A stretch of DNA of 64,000 nt. It comes from Chara braunii. Lineage: Eukaryota; Streptophyta; Charophyceae; Charales; Characeae. The stretch covers positions 252,422 to 316,421 of the forward strand of contig BFEA01000293.1 of NCBI GenBank assembly GCA_003427395.1. Direction: 5' to 3'. The notes beneath the pieces are model-generated. The model had not been told where the DNA came from. It ran no database searches and was given only the letters and a program-made list of their open reading frames with translations. Below, in pieces: positions 12,721-24,050 of the stretch (positions are counted from its first letter, which is position 1; the number at the start of each line of letters is the position of its first letter). The position numbers were made by a program, and so were the translations under genes.

Positions 12721-12914
12721 AATGCAAGAATTGACCTAAGTAAAAAAACTTAACTCAGAAAATGAAGAAATTGAACAAACTCCTATAGCTCTAGCATTTG
12801 GCGAGCAACTAAAGCAACAACCTCTCAAACTAAAACTCAGACTAAGTAGAGATCTCACTCGGCCACATGCACGACCAAACTACACTGGTAAGTACTCTCC
12901 CCAATCGCAAAGTT

Positions 12915-13062
12915 GAACCTTGTCAAATAATAGTTCATAGTCTTTCAATAATTTATCCCCTATATCCAACTTACATTGTGCGGAAGTAGAACCTTGTCAA
13001 ACAATAGTTCATAATCCTTCAATTATTTATCCCTTATAGCCAACTTACATAGGGCGTAAAGC
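12915..13062. repeat. 74-bp tandem duplication within copy L
   Basis: Copies at 12,915-12,988 and 12,989-13,062 share GAACCTTGTCAAA.AATAG and CCAACTTACAT. Copy R has one counterpart near 54,250-54,340. Confidence 0.75.
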
Positions 13063-13319
13063 TAGACCATCCAAACGTATGAAAACTTGTCTAGCTCGGT
13101 CATTGGATATACACAAACACATGACACTACAACTTTTCTTTTCCTTGGACATATGACTAGGCTGAACTGTTTAAGATATCCAAGTTATATATAATTGTCT
13201 GCACTTAATCTTTTAAGGTAGTATATGACTGAAACGTTCAGCTTAGATCAAAGTTCAACCTACCCCTTCTTACCACAAGTTTACTCTTAATTCATACTCT
13301 CTTGAGTTTTTGATAAGCT

Positions 13320-13770
13320 ATAGTCAGATCATCCAAACTTATAAAACATGTCTGAATAGCCTGTTCATAAGTAAAATAGTATAAGAGTATAGACACGTTT
13401 ACCACTTCTGGTTCCAGCATGTGAGTGGCTCCAGACCAGACCATCCAATTTTATGGAAATCTGTCCAGTCCTTCGGCTGAATTTCCCTCAAAATAAAACC
13501 AGGAGAGTTAAGAGTCATCCAATTTTATAAAACATGCCAAACTACTTTCAATAACCAATAAACAGAAAAAAACTCAAATGAAACAAGACAACCGATCCAT
13601 CTAAACTTATGGAAATTTGCTTCGTCCCTGTAAAAGCAATCACAAACAACCCTCGCAAGTTAGAGCAACCAGATCATTCAATCTTATGGAAACCTATTTG
13701 GTTCTCCAGACATTCAAAAATAAAAATAGCGCTGGACCCTCCAAACTTATGAAGACTTACTCAACCTTTG
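13320..13770. repeat. Short interspersed motif array (ATCCAAACTTATGGAAA type)
   Basis: At least six variants of a CCA.CTTATGGAAA motif are spaced 60-110 bases apart. Copy R carries the reverse complement (CCATAAGTTTGGGTGG) repeatedly at 53,625-54,245. The motif is therefore a family hallmark. Confidence 0.6.
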
Positions 13771-13852
13771 GTTGACCCAGTCAAACGTAAATAATACCAC
13801 CTTCCTCTCATCTTTCCCCCGTATGCAAATCATGTTTACAATCTTCTCTTAA

Positions 13853-14012
13853 TCAAAACAATAAAAATAAATTGAGCTTGCACAAACATCCCTTTACTTA
13901 AATCTGGATTGTGTCATAAAAATGAAACTTCAGTCAAAACAATAAAAATAAACCGAGCCCGCATAGACATCCCTTTACTTAAATCTGAATTGTGTCATGA
14001 AAGTGAAACTTG
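13853..14012. repeat. 80-bp tandem duplication
   Basis: Two copies share TCAAAACAATAAAAATAAA and CATCCCTTTACTTAAATCTG, at 13,853-13,932 and 13,933-14,012. Confidence 0.85.
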
Positions 14013-14310
14013 AAGTAATATGGGATACACGCAATATACTCAGTCAAACTGTAGCAAGAGATATAGATAGTGATTATAACTAGGTTTATAGAAAGAGGAT
14101 GAAACCCTTACCTCCCAGTTCCCTGCCTCCAGAACTCCTCCTGAGTTCCCGCAATCGGTGGGCTTACTCCCAACAAAGTTTGTACGATTTTTGCACCTGA
14201 ATTATCAGACACCTGTAAATATATTCCATCAGTAATCACACTCTTCGAGCCTTTTTTTTTTACTACTGTTTATTTGTTTTTGTGTTTTGCATTGATTGAC
14301 TCTGAGCTAA

Positions 14311-14631
14311 TTACGACCATTGAACAAACTTGGTGGACAAACACAATTTATGTGAAGCTAAAGTAGCAGCTGCTTGAGCATTTGACAAACTAACACCATC
14401 CATTTCAAAAACAATTTGTCATTGGGGAAACACGAGCAATCCAACCTGTAGGGTTTCATTTTCCTTTTCTCATCCTTACTTCTGTAGGTTTGCCGGTAAT
14501 AGGAATATCTGAAAACACTCTCACCCATATTTTACCATTTCTCCGAAATTTCCTTGTGATGGCACAACGCGCTGCTTCAGTTCCTTGATATGATATGCGA
14601 CCTGCTTCACAACTTTTAAGACCAAGTTCAC
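14311..14631 (-). pseudogene. Mitochondrial rpl16 fragment (NUMT), copy 1
   Basis: The minus strand encodes the C-terminal part of ribosomal protein uL16 of the plant-mitochondrial type. Recognisable blocks are [54 protein letters not shown] and a C-terminus SLSNAQAAA..SHKLCLSTKFVQWS ending at TAA (14,311-14,313). The STKFVQWS ending separates it from plastid L16. An in-frame TGA at 14,456-14,458 replaces the glycine between KGK and NPTGW, and about a third of the gene is missing at the 5' end. It is therefore a dead nuclear copy of mitochondrial DNA. In the organelle this protein would sit near the tRNA sites of the large ribosomal subunit. It lies between two stretches related to the composite repeat (14,100-14,230 and 14,740-14,940). 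Confidence 0.85.
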
Positions 14632-14739
14632 CGAGAATGAGTTGAGTCAATTCTCATATATGAATCATCCTTCGGCTTTAAATATCAAATAAGAGTGGCC
14701 TCTACTTCCCATTGCGCCTTTGGCTCCACTCTGACGATA

Positions 14740-14940
14740 GATCAGACGAGAAGCGTGTTGCGGTTCTACAGGTTGCGATCCCGCTTGCCACCTTTCTGTT
14801 GGAACAGGATCTAGACTTAAGAGTAAGAGGCGCAGAAAGAGGGGTTTCGGACTCTCGAGATACAAAAGAAGGACAAACTCAACTCCCAGAAGAGGGCCTT
14901 GTTGCCTTAATGAGCCTGAGGGCCCCACAATAATGGTAAA
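14740..14940 (-). repeat. Composite-repeat fragment beside rpl16
   Basis: The reverse complement matches 49,215-49,400: TGTATCTCGAGAGTC.GAAACCCC, CTTACTCT.AAGTCTA and GCGGGA.C motifs occur in the same order. It therefore belongs to the family of copies L and R, and rpl16 lies inside or between family sequences. The same sequence recurs at 25,654-25,854. Confidence 0.6.
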
Positions 14941-14999
14941 AAAATGCACAACAGCTTGGTTAACTGAAATCAAACTTTCGGTAGGCAGCTTCCTGACGG

Positions 15000-16400
15000 T
15001 CTTCCAACTCGCAACAAAAACCCCTTTTCAACAACTCACTCACTCCGTTGAGCTTGCGACCTGAATTGTATTGGCCACATGTAAGCCTACAAGTTCGTAG
15101 CACTCCTGTGGCTATCTTGAGCGACACTCTGACCAACAACTAAGCTTGTCTCTCGCGGCTAGTTTGCTACTGTCATAAGGTGAGCGTCATACTCGCCAAT
15201 AGGTAGATATGCAAGCCTTGCGGCTGCCTCTACGCTACTTCACACAACGTGATGGGAAACACCCTAACCACCAGGTAAGTCTTCAATTATGCGACTGACC
15301 TTACGCCTGCCAGGTAATTATTTCCCAACCTCCTTTCTCCCCACTTACACACGCTTTTCCTAGTTGTTCTGACTCAACTTCATCTCGAATACACTTGCTC
15401 ATAGCCTGTGTCAGGTCCATACACTCCTAACCACACTTCCAAGATGGCGGCCACAAATAGTAACACGAGCTGGCTATAAGGTGTTGTCACAACAAAACAC
15501 AACACTAGGAAGACTAAGACTTAATTTCCGGGGGCCAACGCAAACATAAGCACCGAGTGAGGCAGGGGTATGATCACCAACCCCAACGATCGTACCCGGT
15601 GACACATTTTTATCGTAACGGCTACTACTGCCCCTATGCCACTGCAACCACGATAGGGAGCACGAAAGTTATCTAGGCTATTAAAAACGTTGTAGTCGGA
15701 ACCATGAGCTCGCCCAATGTGACAAGAATCATAATCATGAGGAACGATACTGGGATGAGGAACACAGGATCAACATGACAGTGGTGCCTCAACACGCAGT
15801 CAGAGTCGCCCTATCACTCGCCTTTCATGTACGTATTCCTCTCTCCTATTCTCTTTCTCTCCCATCCTACGAAAGCCTTTGCTTTGTTATTCTTCTTTCC
15901 CCCCCTCACCTCAACTAATCCTCAATGCACCTAACTCTTAACTCGGTGTAATACAGTTATTACAGTTGCCCATACAACGACTACAAGGACGACCGATAGC
16001 ACCGCAATCCAAACCAACAACAAAAGAATAGGTTTGGATTGCGGTGCTATCCTTATATTCTAAGAATTTCTTTCGTAAAAGTTATCCGGTCCCAACTTTA
16101 CATAGCAATAAGATCAAGACCTTACTACTAGAACTAACACTCTTACCAATTTCACAATACCAAAGAAACCCCACCTACAATTTTGTTTCACCCGATTTAA
16201 TAGAGAATCGAGTGAAATCACTACTTCCTATTCTCGCCATATCCACTAACACCATAGCTCAGCGCACGTCTTTCCTCTACTAACTTCAAACTCCATAACT
16301 TACTACTAAATCCAACATTGGATTTGGATTCGCTTGCCTCCAAAACCCCAGGTTAGAGTCCTCCCTTCCTCAAATCCGCAGAGACGCGAGTAAGATAAAC
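15000..16400. other. Unassigned non-coding sequence (copy 1; repeated at 25,914-27,314)
   Basis: Apart from the hairpin at 15,995-16,051 I see no gene or repeat. The longest frame (79 codons, 16,044-16,283) starts inside the hairpin arm and has no recognisable domain. Confidence 0.4.
15995..16051. repeat. Perfect 21-bp inverted repeat with 15-nt loop
   Basis: 15,995-16,015 and 16,031-16,051 are exact reverse complements, separated by a 15-base A-rich loop. A transcript would form a strong short hairpin. The same structure is at 26,909-26,965 in the duplicated block. It has no T tract or gene context for a terminator. A fold-back artefact or a short foldback repeat is possible. Confidence 0.9.
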
Positions 16401-16410
16401 GTTTCTTTAC

Positions 16411-16735
16411 CTGACCAAATCTGCTCCCGCTGCCTCTCCGCACACCATTTCACTCTCATACCCCCCCTTTTTAATAACTTTACCGCCGTTTCGACTTCAC
16501 CAACGATTTCCCGTTGGCCTAAAACCTCACCCTAGCATCTTTTTCCGCCTATTTCCATGAAGGAACGGGCCTGACCATATCTGCTCACTTTCTCTCTCCG
16601 CACACCATTTCACTCTTATACCCCCCTTTTTATTAACTTTACCGTTATTCCGACTTCACCAACGATTTCGCCTTGGCCTAGAACCTCACCTTAGCATATT
16701 TTCCCGCCTATTTCCATGAAAGAACGAACGGGCTA
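16411..16735. repeat. 160-bp tandem duplication
   Basis: Copies at 16,411-16,570 and 16,571-16,735 share CTGACCA.ATCTGCTC, CTCTCCGCACACCATTTCACTC and CTTCACCAACGATTTC. The pair recurs at 27,325-27,649. Confidence 0.85.
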
Positions 16736-16739
16736 TACG

Positions 16740-18370
16740 ATCTGTACTCCCACCGTAGCTGCCTCTCTCCTCGTCGCTGCGTCCCAATCTGCTTCGCGCG
16801 CCCTTCACGATTTTCGCATCCAAATTCAGCTAGGGCTGGCTGACTTCTCCTCCTCATTCGTTTCGTCACTTTTCTCAACCATTCGATATTAGCGTTGCGC
16901 CTCATAGCAGAACCCGCGGCCAGTTATCTGCGCTTCTTAACACTGCTAACTCTCCTGCTGAAACTTCGGAGTGGACCGAGCTACTAGGCGACTTGGTAAG
17001 TCTTTCGGCGCTGTACCCTGATCCGACGAACGACTTGCTTGGCAGTCTCGACGCGGGCCACCACTCGACTTTTTCTCTGGCCTCACTCCGTTCAAACACA
17101 GATCACCGACTTTCGAGTCCAATCGGGCATGCTCACACTCAAAACTCTCACAGCACGTTTTGGGTTGGTAAGCGGTACACCTACAGTAGGGCCCTTAGGT
17201 CTCCACACAGCCAGCTAATTGCGGAGTCGAAAGCTCGGCCCCTACCGAAAAAAGTCTCTTGTGACCCGCAACTTGCCACAGCGTTGCTGTGACCTCCCTA
17301 CAGTGTCCTGGGTCACCTGCGCCCAACTATAGTCCCGTCTGTCGTGTCCCAACGGGCACGCTCGCACTCAAGCCTCCCACGGTAGATGGCGGGGGCGGAC
17401 TATACTTCCACCACGACCCCTGCCACTCTTGTGTTGCAGCCCCACAGGCTCGCCCAAAGTATTCTTTAATTCCTTATCACTATAAAATGTCGATGCTCTT
17501 CAAAATGGGAGGCGAGAAAAACCACGACCACAGACCCCACCGCTCTCACGCCCGTTGACCTCTTCGGTCTGACTTTCCACGACGTGCGTAGGGGAGTTCT
17601 GCCCGCACCCTGGATATGTGCAGGTCCAAACGGCCCCTAAAACCGGTGCCGCGCCCTACGAAAAAGAGTAATAATAATACAAAAATAATAAAATATTTAA
17701 AAAAAAAGTTTAGTCGCCAAAGACTGACAAACGAGGAAAAGGAACGGCCGGTACCGCTCCGGCTCCACTGACGACAAAACCGTGGGGTTTAGCTCCACAG
17801 GGCCCTCAACCCCGCGGTTCCTTCGCGCCACTCCCACGCTCCCGCACCGTCGCTTGTTGGCGTCGACCCCCAAATCTCCCCAACGAAAATCCGACATCAT
17901 AACCAAATAATGCTAGGCCTAAGGTCGAGTCTGGTACTTGCGGACACCTATATAAGTCGGTATCACGTGTCGCGTAAGTCGCCTAAACGTTCCACAACCA
18001 CACATCAGCCTACAAACCAACCTCACGGTCGTCAACCTTCCACGTCCACCGTGCAGCTATACAGAGTCGTGATGCTGTCGACGTCCACACCGGCCTTCGT
18101 ACGTACGCTCATGTCACGGTCAAGCATATCAATAAAAAAATAAAATATCTTTTAATCCTAAATTAATCAGAACTAAAAATTTTAGTCGGCAACCGCGCCG
18201 CATCTATAATCATCAACAAGAAAATAGATCGCGTGCGCCTTAAGTATGCGCGCCCACACACTCTTTACTCTATTCAACCATTTCATCTGTGCAAAGAACA
18301 GGCACAACCGTGCCTCACGCGGCGTACTCAGACTGTAATAAAAAATTGTTCTCTATCACGTGCAAAAACC
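16740..18370. other. C-rich unassigned stretch (repeated at 27,654-29,284)
   Basis: The plus strand is pyrimidine- and C-rich with many short overlapping frames (up to 99 codons), none recognisable. An AT-rich island at 17,660-17,705 and another at 18,120-18,185 interrupt it. Confidence 0.4.
18229..18280. repeat. Inverted-repeat partner of 20,250-20,315
   Basis: The plus strand reads GTGCGCCTTAAG then GCGCGCCCA. The reverse complement of 20,250-20,315 gives the same two blocks with matching spacing, and the neighbouring AT-rich tracts (18,120-18,200 and 20,300-20,400) also match inversely. The arms are about 2 kb apart and diverged. Confidence 0.55.
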
Positions 18371-18377
18371 AGGGCGC

Positions 18378-18583
18378 CCCTTGTAAGGGTATTCGCGCCA
18401 ATGTCGCGGAGGGCCGGGAGCAAGGTATGCCCGGTACACCGCGGAGGGCCGGGGCACCGCACCCTCCGACAACGTACCTCAATAATCTCTGCCTCTATAC
18501 CCTTGTAAGGGTATTCACACCGACGTCGCAGAGGGCCGAGGCACCGTGCCCTCCGACAACGTACCTCAATATTCTCTGCCTCC
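18378..18583. repeat. Tandem repeat with CCCTTGTAAGGG palindrome
   Basis: Two units (from 18,378 and 18,500) each begin with CCCTTGTAAGGGTATTC, followed by G-rich GGAGGGCCG blocks and CACCGYRCCCTCCGACAACG. Each unit starts with a palindrome related to the perfect 26-bp palindrome at 48,931-48,956. Repeated at 29,292-29,497. Confidence 0.75.
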
Positions 18584-18589
18584 AAAGGT

Positions 18590-18850
18590 CCGCCTGAACT
18601 CTGGCGGAGCTCCCACAATCAATGAGCAACATAAGGGGCGACATAAGGTCCCGCTAATCACAATCATGGCACAGTCTTGGTCAAAGTGGGACTCCACCAT
18701 CTGTCTTCCCCTCATATAAGCCTGGCAGAAATAGTAAGAAAAAGTCGAGGAGACAAAGTTCCGCATGAATTCAAGAGGAGCTCCCGCAATCGATGGGCAG
18801 CATAAGCTCCCGCTAATCACAATCGCGACAAACTCTGGTTAGAGTGGGAC
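18590..18850. repeat. Diverged direct repeat carrying the CGGAGCTCCCRCAATC motif
   Basis: Two units, at about 18,590-18,760 and 18,765-18,930, share GAGCTCCC.CAATC.ATG.GCA, CCCGCTAATCACAATC and CTTCCCCTCA.ATAAGCC. The motif also appears at the ends of copies L, M and R of the composite repeat. Repeated at +10,914. Confidence 0.65.
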
Positions 18851-19042
18851 TCTACCAACTATCTTCCCCTCACATAAGCCTTACGCAAATGGTAAGAAAA
18901 ATTCGAGGGAAAACAATTATCTTGGACTCTCAAGGAAGTAGGGGTCATTCAAACTCTGATTGAGGAGGTATTTGAGGTGAGCAACATACCGCAACAATAG
19001 AGTAGTTGAAGTCCTCGGAAGTAATATAACCGGATAATAATC

Positions 19043-19130
19043 CTCATCTATTCCGTAATGTTGATTTTATTACTTCCTCACAACAATGCTCATTTATTCC
19101 GAAATGTTGCTTTTATTACTTCCTCACAAC
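19043..19130. repeat. 46-bp tandem duplication
   Basis: Two units share CTCAT.TATTCCG.AATGTTG.TTTTATTACTTCC. Repeated at 29,957-30,044. Confidence 0.8.
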
Positions 19131-19139
19131 GGGTAACCT

Positions 19140-22100
19140 GCGTACAAGCCATGCGCAAAGACACCGGCGCACACCCCCCTTCGGATGATGCACGATAAGG
19201 ATTACAAACAATGTCTGCGCACCACCTAAGGGATTCAGTCTATGGTTGTTGCATGCTTGATCTAGGTTATGAAAGGCTTGCCTGACGGTCCATAGGGTTG
19301 TCCGAGTGATTGCGAGGTTCTGTACCTGATAAACGAAAAAAATTAAAAGTTGTGACGATGCAAAGATGGTTCTGGGAGATAGAAATAGAGAATTGATTAC
19401 CTTTGGGCTCTGGTTTGGGGGCATGGGCTACATGTATGATTCAATCAAGGACTCCGTTGGGGGATCGTAGGTAGGGCAAAACTTTGTTGGAGAATATCGG
19501 GGGGGGGGAACTTGTAGTAGGGTATGTTTTAGGGTTCCCATTTATAGAAGTAGAGGTGGGATAGGTTCCAATGGAGGATATCGTTGGGGAAACTGCCCTA
19601 AAGATTGTCTCAAGGGGCGAGGGTGGTCTGCTACATGCATGAATAATACGGTAAGATTATAATAGTCCAGAGTAGGTTTAGTTGATGATAGGGGTGGGGG
19701 AGCGAGCGGTAGCCGTCAACCCACTGAGGGCGAAATCTAAAGATACTCTGAAGGATGATAAAAAATGACTACAAACCCAATTGATTATAGAGGTAAGGGG
19801 AGCGGTCCTCTAATAAGAAAGGGTGGGTTCAAGAACATAAAATTCAAGATAATAATAAGAGGGATTTGATAATGATAAAGCTAAGATCTCTCTAACAACG
19901 CAAAAAAAAGGGTTCACCTATGAGACTTGTAATAGAATGTCTACCCCTAGTGCTCGAAGAACCCGTATGACAAGGCTCGTTCCAACTATGCTTCAATCAT
20001 ATCTGGGGAGGGAGGTGAGGATCTGCTTAGCCTTTATGATTATGACCACTATCCAGCCAGGTCACTAGAAAAGGATGATGATCCTAAGTGGTAACAACAC
20101 TAAGGTAGGACTTGGGAGCAGGGATGCGTTGTTGGTGCGAATACCCTGACAAGGGAATCCGCCCTGGGTTTTTGCAAGTGACAGGAAGTAAGTTTAAAAG
20201 TCTAAATGTACCGTGCGAGTCGCGACTAAGTCTGTGGGTTACCCTAATGGGGTGGTTGACTAGAGTAGAGCATGAGTGGGCGCGCAGTCTTAAGGCGCAC
20301 GTGTGATTCCTCCGTTTGATTAAGCGGCCGACTTAGTTGGCCGGCCTGAATTTTTGTTACTAGGAATAAAAGGTCTGTTTTTATTTAGGACGGTTGGCCA
20401 CTGGTAGGCCGATGTACGAGGTGGGGCGTAAGGTAGCCACAATGCGAGAGGGCAAGCTAGCTCGAGGCCTAGTGACGGCGTGCTTAGTTAGGGGTAGGAA
20501 TGAGGGCCGGGCTGATTTCCTAGGCCTAGGGACTGCGCAACACTTGTTTATATGAGATACCGCACGCGCTGGGCCCAGGCTATTGCTTAGCCCTATAGGT
20601 TATGGTACTGGACTTACACAGCGGAGGTGCGGGGATCGAGGCCAACGAGGGTCATGAGGGAGCGGCGGAGCAAAACGAAGGAAACTGATGGGTTGAGGGC
20701 CCAAGAAAGGGGTTATCCCCATCAATTTTGTTCGCTAGACTGGCGAGGTGCCAAAAATTCTCACTACTTAATTTAGGATGCTTTATGTCGGTTTTTATAT
20801 ATTTCTTTTGTTTTTTTTTTCTGATTTTTTTTTGTTTACGCTTTTGTTTTTCTCTCCGCTGATATTCATCTCGGGGCTTAGACCCGCATTTGAGGCCAGG
20901 TGACAGGGCGTCACAGGTAAGACCAGGCACTTTGGATTGACTAGGGCTGCTCAGGCCGCAATAGTGCCTTGGGGTGCCACCATGGCTGAAGTCCTTCGGG
21001 ACATCCATTAAAGTTGGAGCGATACAAAGGAGATTAGCATAGCCTCTGGGCAAAGGTATCGCGTATAAATGTCGAGAGTGCCCAATGATTCAGGCTTTCC
21101 AATTGTGTGCTCTCTCTCTGCTAAGGCGGTATCTGGCTGGGCGCTAGACAAGCCGGTCGAAGGGGAAGGCGGCGGTGAGGTAAGACAGGAAAGCAGGAAG
21201 CGACGAGCAGAGAAGGAGAGGAGTCGGAGTGAACGGACAAGATGAATTTGGACGAGCTTTTGCGTTAAATTCGTTTGAAGGGAAGAATTACGGAGGCATG
21301 GGCGGTGCGCTGCAGCATCGTTCGTTATCATAGCGGGCGGAACTGGCGGATGAGCACGTACGTACTCCGTGATGGATTTCGGTTTGCCATGACTACAGTC
21401 CCGCAGTCAGATTCGATCAACAACCATCGACCATCTGGGCTGGCACGCAACGGAGGATAGAGTGCGAAGGTAGCATCAGGAGGATGAACCTAGGCGTTGA
21501 AACGCGCCAGGTACATACAAAACAAGGAAAGCAACGAAGGAAGGAGAAGGGAGTGCATCCCACTCGATTCTCAATAGAATCGAGCGGGGGAAACTGCTAA
21601 ACAGGGGTTCTTGCCCACTGCGATTTCAACAAGGACGCCAGTTTGGCCGACGGATAGCTGGGTTCAATGATATGTAAGTAGCGGGGAGGCTATGGTGGAG
21701 ATGAGCGAGGGAGAGCGGGGAGGCGCTGATGTCATCCGTTCCGAGATAAAAGTGGGGCAAGGAGCGAAGTGACCGGGGGAGGTTTCAATCATGGCGAAGT
21801 GTTTGCTGAAGTTAGTTGACTGATTGGGTTAGTAAGGTAGGAGGTTAGTGAGAAGTTGGGTGCGTCGAGAGATGGCGGGGAGATGATCGAGGCGCAGTGA
21901 AAAAAGGATAACTCACGCAATTCTTGTCAGAGTCAAGCAAGGGAGGAGTTTAGATGGGGATTTTAAGGGCGGGCGATCCCGACTATGATGGTAGTTTGAG
22001 TGGACAATTAGTAGGTAAGGTGTTAGTAGAAAAGTGGGGTGCGCCGAGGGAATGGCGAAGCGACATTTTGGGACGAATGTGACGATGAATTTTTCCGTGT

Positions 22101-23290
22101 TTTCTGGAGTAAATTCATTCAGTATCCTATTTCCTACTTTGTGTTCTCTAACGATCATCGTACTCATTACCTTTGATTCCTAAGCGGTGGTTGCCTTCAT
22201 TGTTCGCCTAGTTCGTTCGTGTGGCTGAAGTCTTAGATCGGGACTCCTCCATCGGGTCGGGTGCCAATTCGCATGCTCGCAAGGCTAGTCGTAGCCAGTG
22301 GACATTGAGTCTGGCCTGAGTAGCGGGATAACTAACCCGCACCCTGGCCTCTGAATGGCAAACGAGGGAGAGGGGAACCCTTCCTTGCTGCATGACGGAT
22401 GAACCACAGTAGGAAGCTAGACAACGGGATCGAATCGCTTGCCTCGTGCCGCATGAGACTATGTACCAGAGGGAGATTCACTCAGAGTTTTCGTGTTCTG
22501 CCGGGGAAGATGGTCGTGGGATGGTCACTTACCTGATGGTCTGAGTGTTACCCATCCGCGATGCGAAGTTGAAGGCTTGCCTACTGGCCGACTGGCTGCT
22601 CATTCGGCGGGGGCATTGCCAGCTTGAGGGTGCGGACCTACCCGTTGACCTGTGCGCAGGCTATACAGCGGAGTGAAGTAGCTACGGACGAACGACTGAG
22701 CTTACTAGAGACTACATAAGTAGTTCTGAATGCACTTGACCATTACACGGTCAGCCGGGCCACGCTGCCGCTCCGCTGCAGAGAGAGGGGGGAGAGCATT
22801 TACCAGGGAGTCGGGGAGGGAAGATTTGGCCATGAACCTATCCCCGTTCTGGATGAAGGTTCGTTCGCTCTTGCTCATTCTGTCACTGGAGGTAGTATGA
22901 GGGCAGACGAGCGATTGGAAGCTTACCTTCTTGGTCGGTGCATACTAGCGGGTGAGTCATCCAACTTGGCTCAATGCATCGACGAAAGCAGCATCCCTCC
23001 ACTTTTTCTGCGCATGGTCGACGACGGTGCATACGTTCTTAATCTAGCAGCGGTGATTCTCCTCACGATCTGCTGGAGCTCCACCCTGATTTTGCACATC
23101 CGATTGGTGGTAGCAGCGTGGGGCCAGCTGCAGGGCTGGAAGCTTATTTGTTGGGTGGTGTGTTCGGGTGGAACACGCGGTCTGTTTTGCTCGTTCGAGC
23201 CGTTGGAAGTAGCGCGAAGCCAGCCGTGCGGTCGAAAGTTTACCAGAAGGCCGTGCGTTAGGAGTGAGACCACAGTCTGCAGCCGCGAAA
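19140..23290. other. G-rich unassigned stretch (repeated at 30,054-34,204)
   Basis: The plus strand is G-rich, opposite in skew to 16.4-18.6 kb. A 10-G run lies near 19,500. Related segments occur at 21,800-21,870 and 21,990-22,060 (AGTAAGGT, GTGCGYCGAG motifs). The longest frames (135 codons at 22,897-23,304; 133 codons on the minus strand at 20,652-21,053) match nothing I recognise and are not called as genes. Confidence 0.4.
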
Positions 23291-23329
23291 CCGAAGGTTG
23301 TTGATCACCGTGCAGCAGCGGCCTGAAGG

Positions 23330-24050
23330 GCTGAGTATTAAAGTTGGGGAGACTCGCCTGCTGGCATGGTGCTGGCTGCTACTGACCACTACGACCGGCT
23401 GCTGCATCTGTGGACTGTGCACAAACTGCTGCGTCTGTGGGTTGTGCACAGACCGCTGCTGCGTACTATGCGCAAACTACTATGGCTGCAGACTGTATCC
23501 TAACTGCTGCTGTGGGCTACGCACAGTTTGCTACTGCATTTGTTGGTCACTGCAAGATGCTGCTGCCGTCGTTGACTGGACACGGCTGCTGGTTCTGATT
23601 GGTTGCGCATAGACGGTTGCTGTTGTTTTTTACTACGCAGACTACTGCCAACTGGTTGACTGCTGCTGCCGCTGCATACTACAGCATACTGTTGCTGGCC
23701 ACTGTGTACTACCGCTGTGTACGAACTGTGGCTGCGCTTGGCAACCACGCTGCGTATTACAATTGGTTGCTGACCGCAGGCCTACAACTGCGGTTGACTG
23801 TGTACGAGCTGTAGCTGCGTCCATTTGACTATGCACAATACTTTTGACTACAGTGCGCAGGCCTACAGCTGCGGTTAACTGGGCACGAGCTGCAGCTGCG
23901 TCTATTGACTATGCACGATACTTCTGACTACGGTGTGTAGACCTACAGTTGCGGATGATTGTGCACAACTGCTACTGTTTTGGATGGGCACAACTGCTGC
24001 TGTTGGTTGATTGGGTGTGGACTACTGCTACAGGTTGTTGTTGATTACGC
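23330..24050. repeat. Degenerate CTG/GCA-rich minisatellite
   Basis: CTGCTG, GTGCACA, ACTGCTG and GACTGTG motifs recur irregularly for about 700 bases, for example TGTGCACAAACTGCTGC and its variants. Frames encode C-, Q- or A-rich low-complexity peptides only. Repeated at 34,244-34,964. Confidence 0.7.

Larger units (their letters stand above)
10253..14230 (-). mobile_element. Composite repeat family, copy L (non-coding, unnamed)
   Basis: The reverse complement aligns in the same order with 53,247-56,880 (copy R). Colinear anchors are: GAGCGCATCGGTCCC-like sequence (10,270 / 56,860); the GC-rich module with TAGCTC.GCG.GGATACGC (10,430-10,640 / 56,500-56,700); a GACACTTGAGTGTC-type block (10,950 / 56,130); GATCGCAGGCA near a short TATA tract (11,380 / 55,700); the TTATCAGTGATAA palindrome (11,700 / 55,375); an AT-rich minisatellite (12,000-12,720 / 54,490-55,070); and CCGATTGCGGGA (14,150 / 53,310). 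No transposase, integrase or reverse-transcriptase frame is present. It is probably a non-autonomous mobile element of unknown class; old duplicated DNA is the alternative. No clear terminal repeats or target duplication could be defined. Confidence 0.6.

Noticed and set aside
14311-14631. Plastid rpl16
   Set aside because: The C-terminus STKFVQWS and the [11 protein letters not shown]...[12 protein letters not shown] pattern are those of the plant mitochondrial protein, not the plastid one.
22897-23304. 135-codon frame with cysteine- and leucine-rich stretches
   Set aside because: No domain, and an overlapping 100-codon frame on the other strand. Part of the low-complexity G-rich block; composition explains it.
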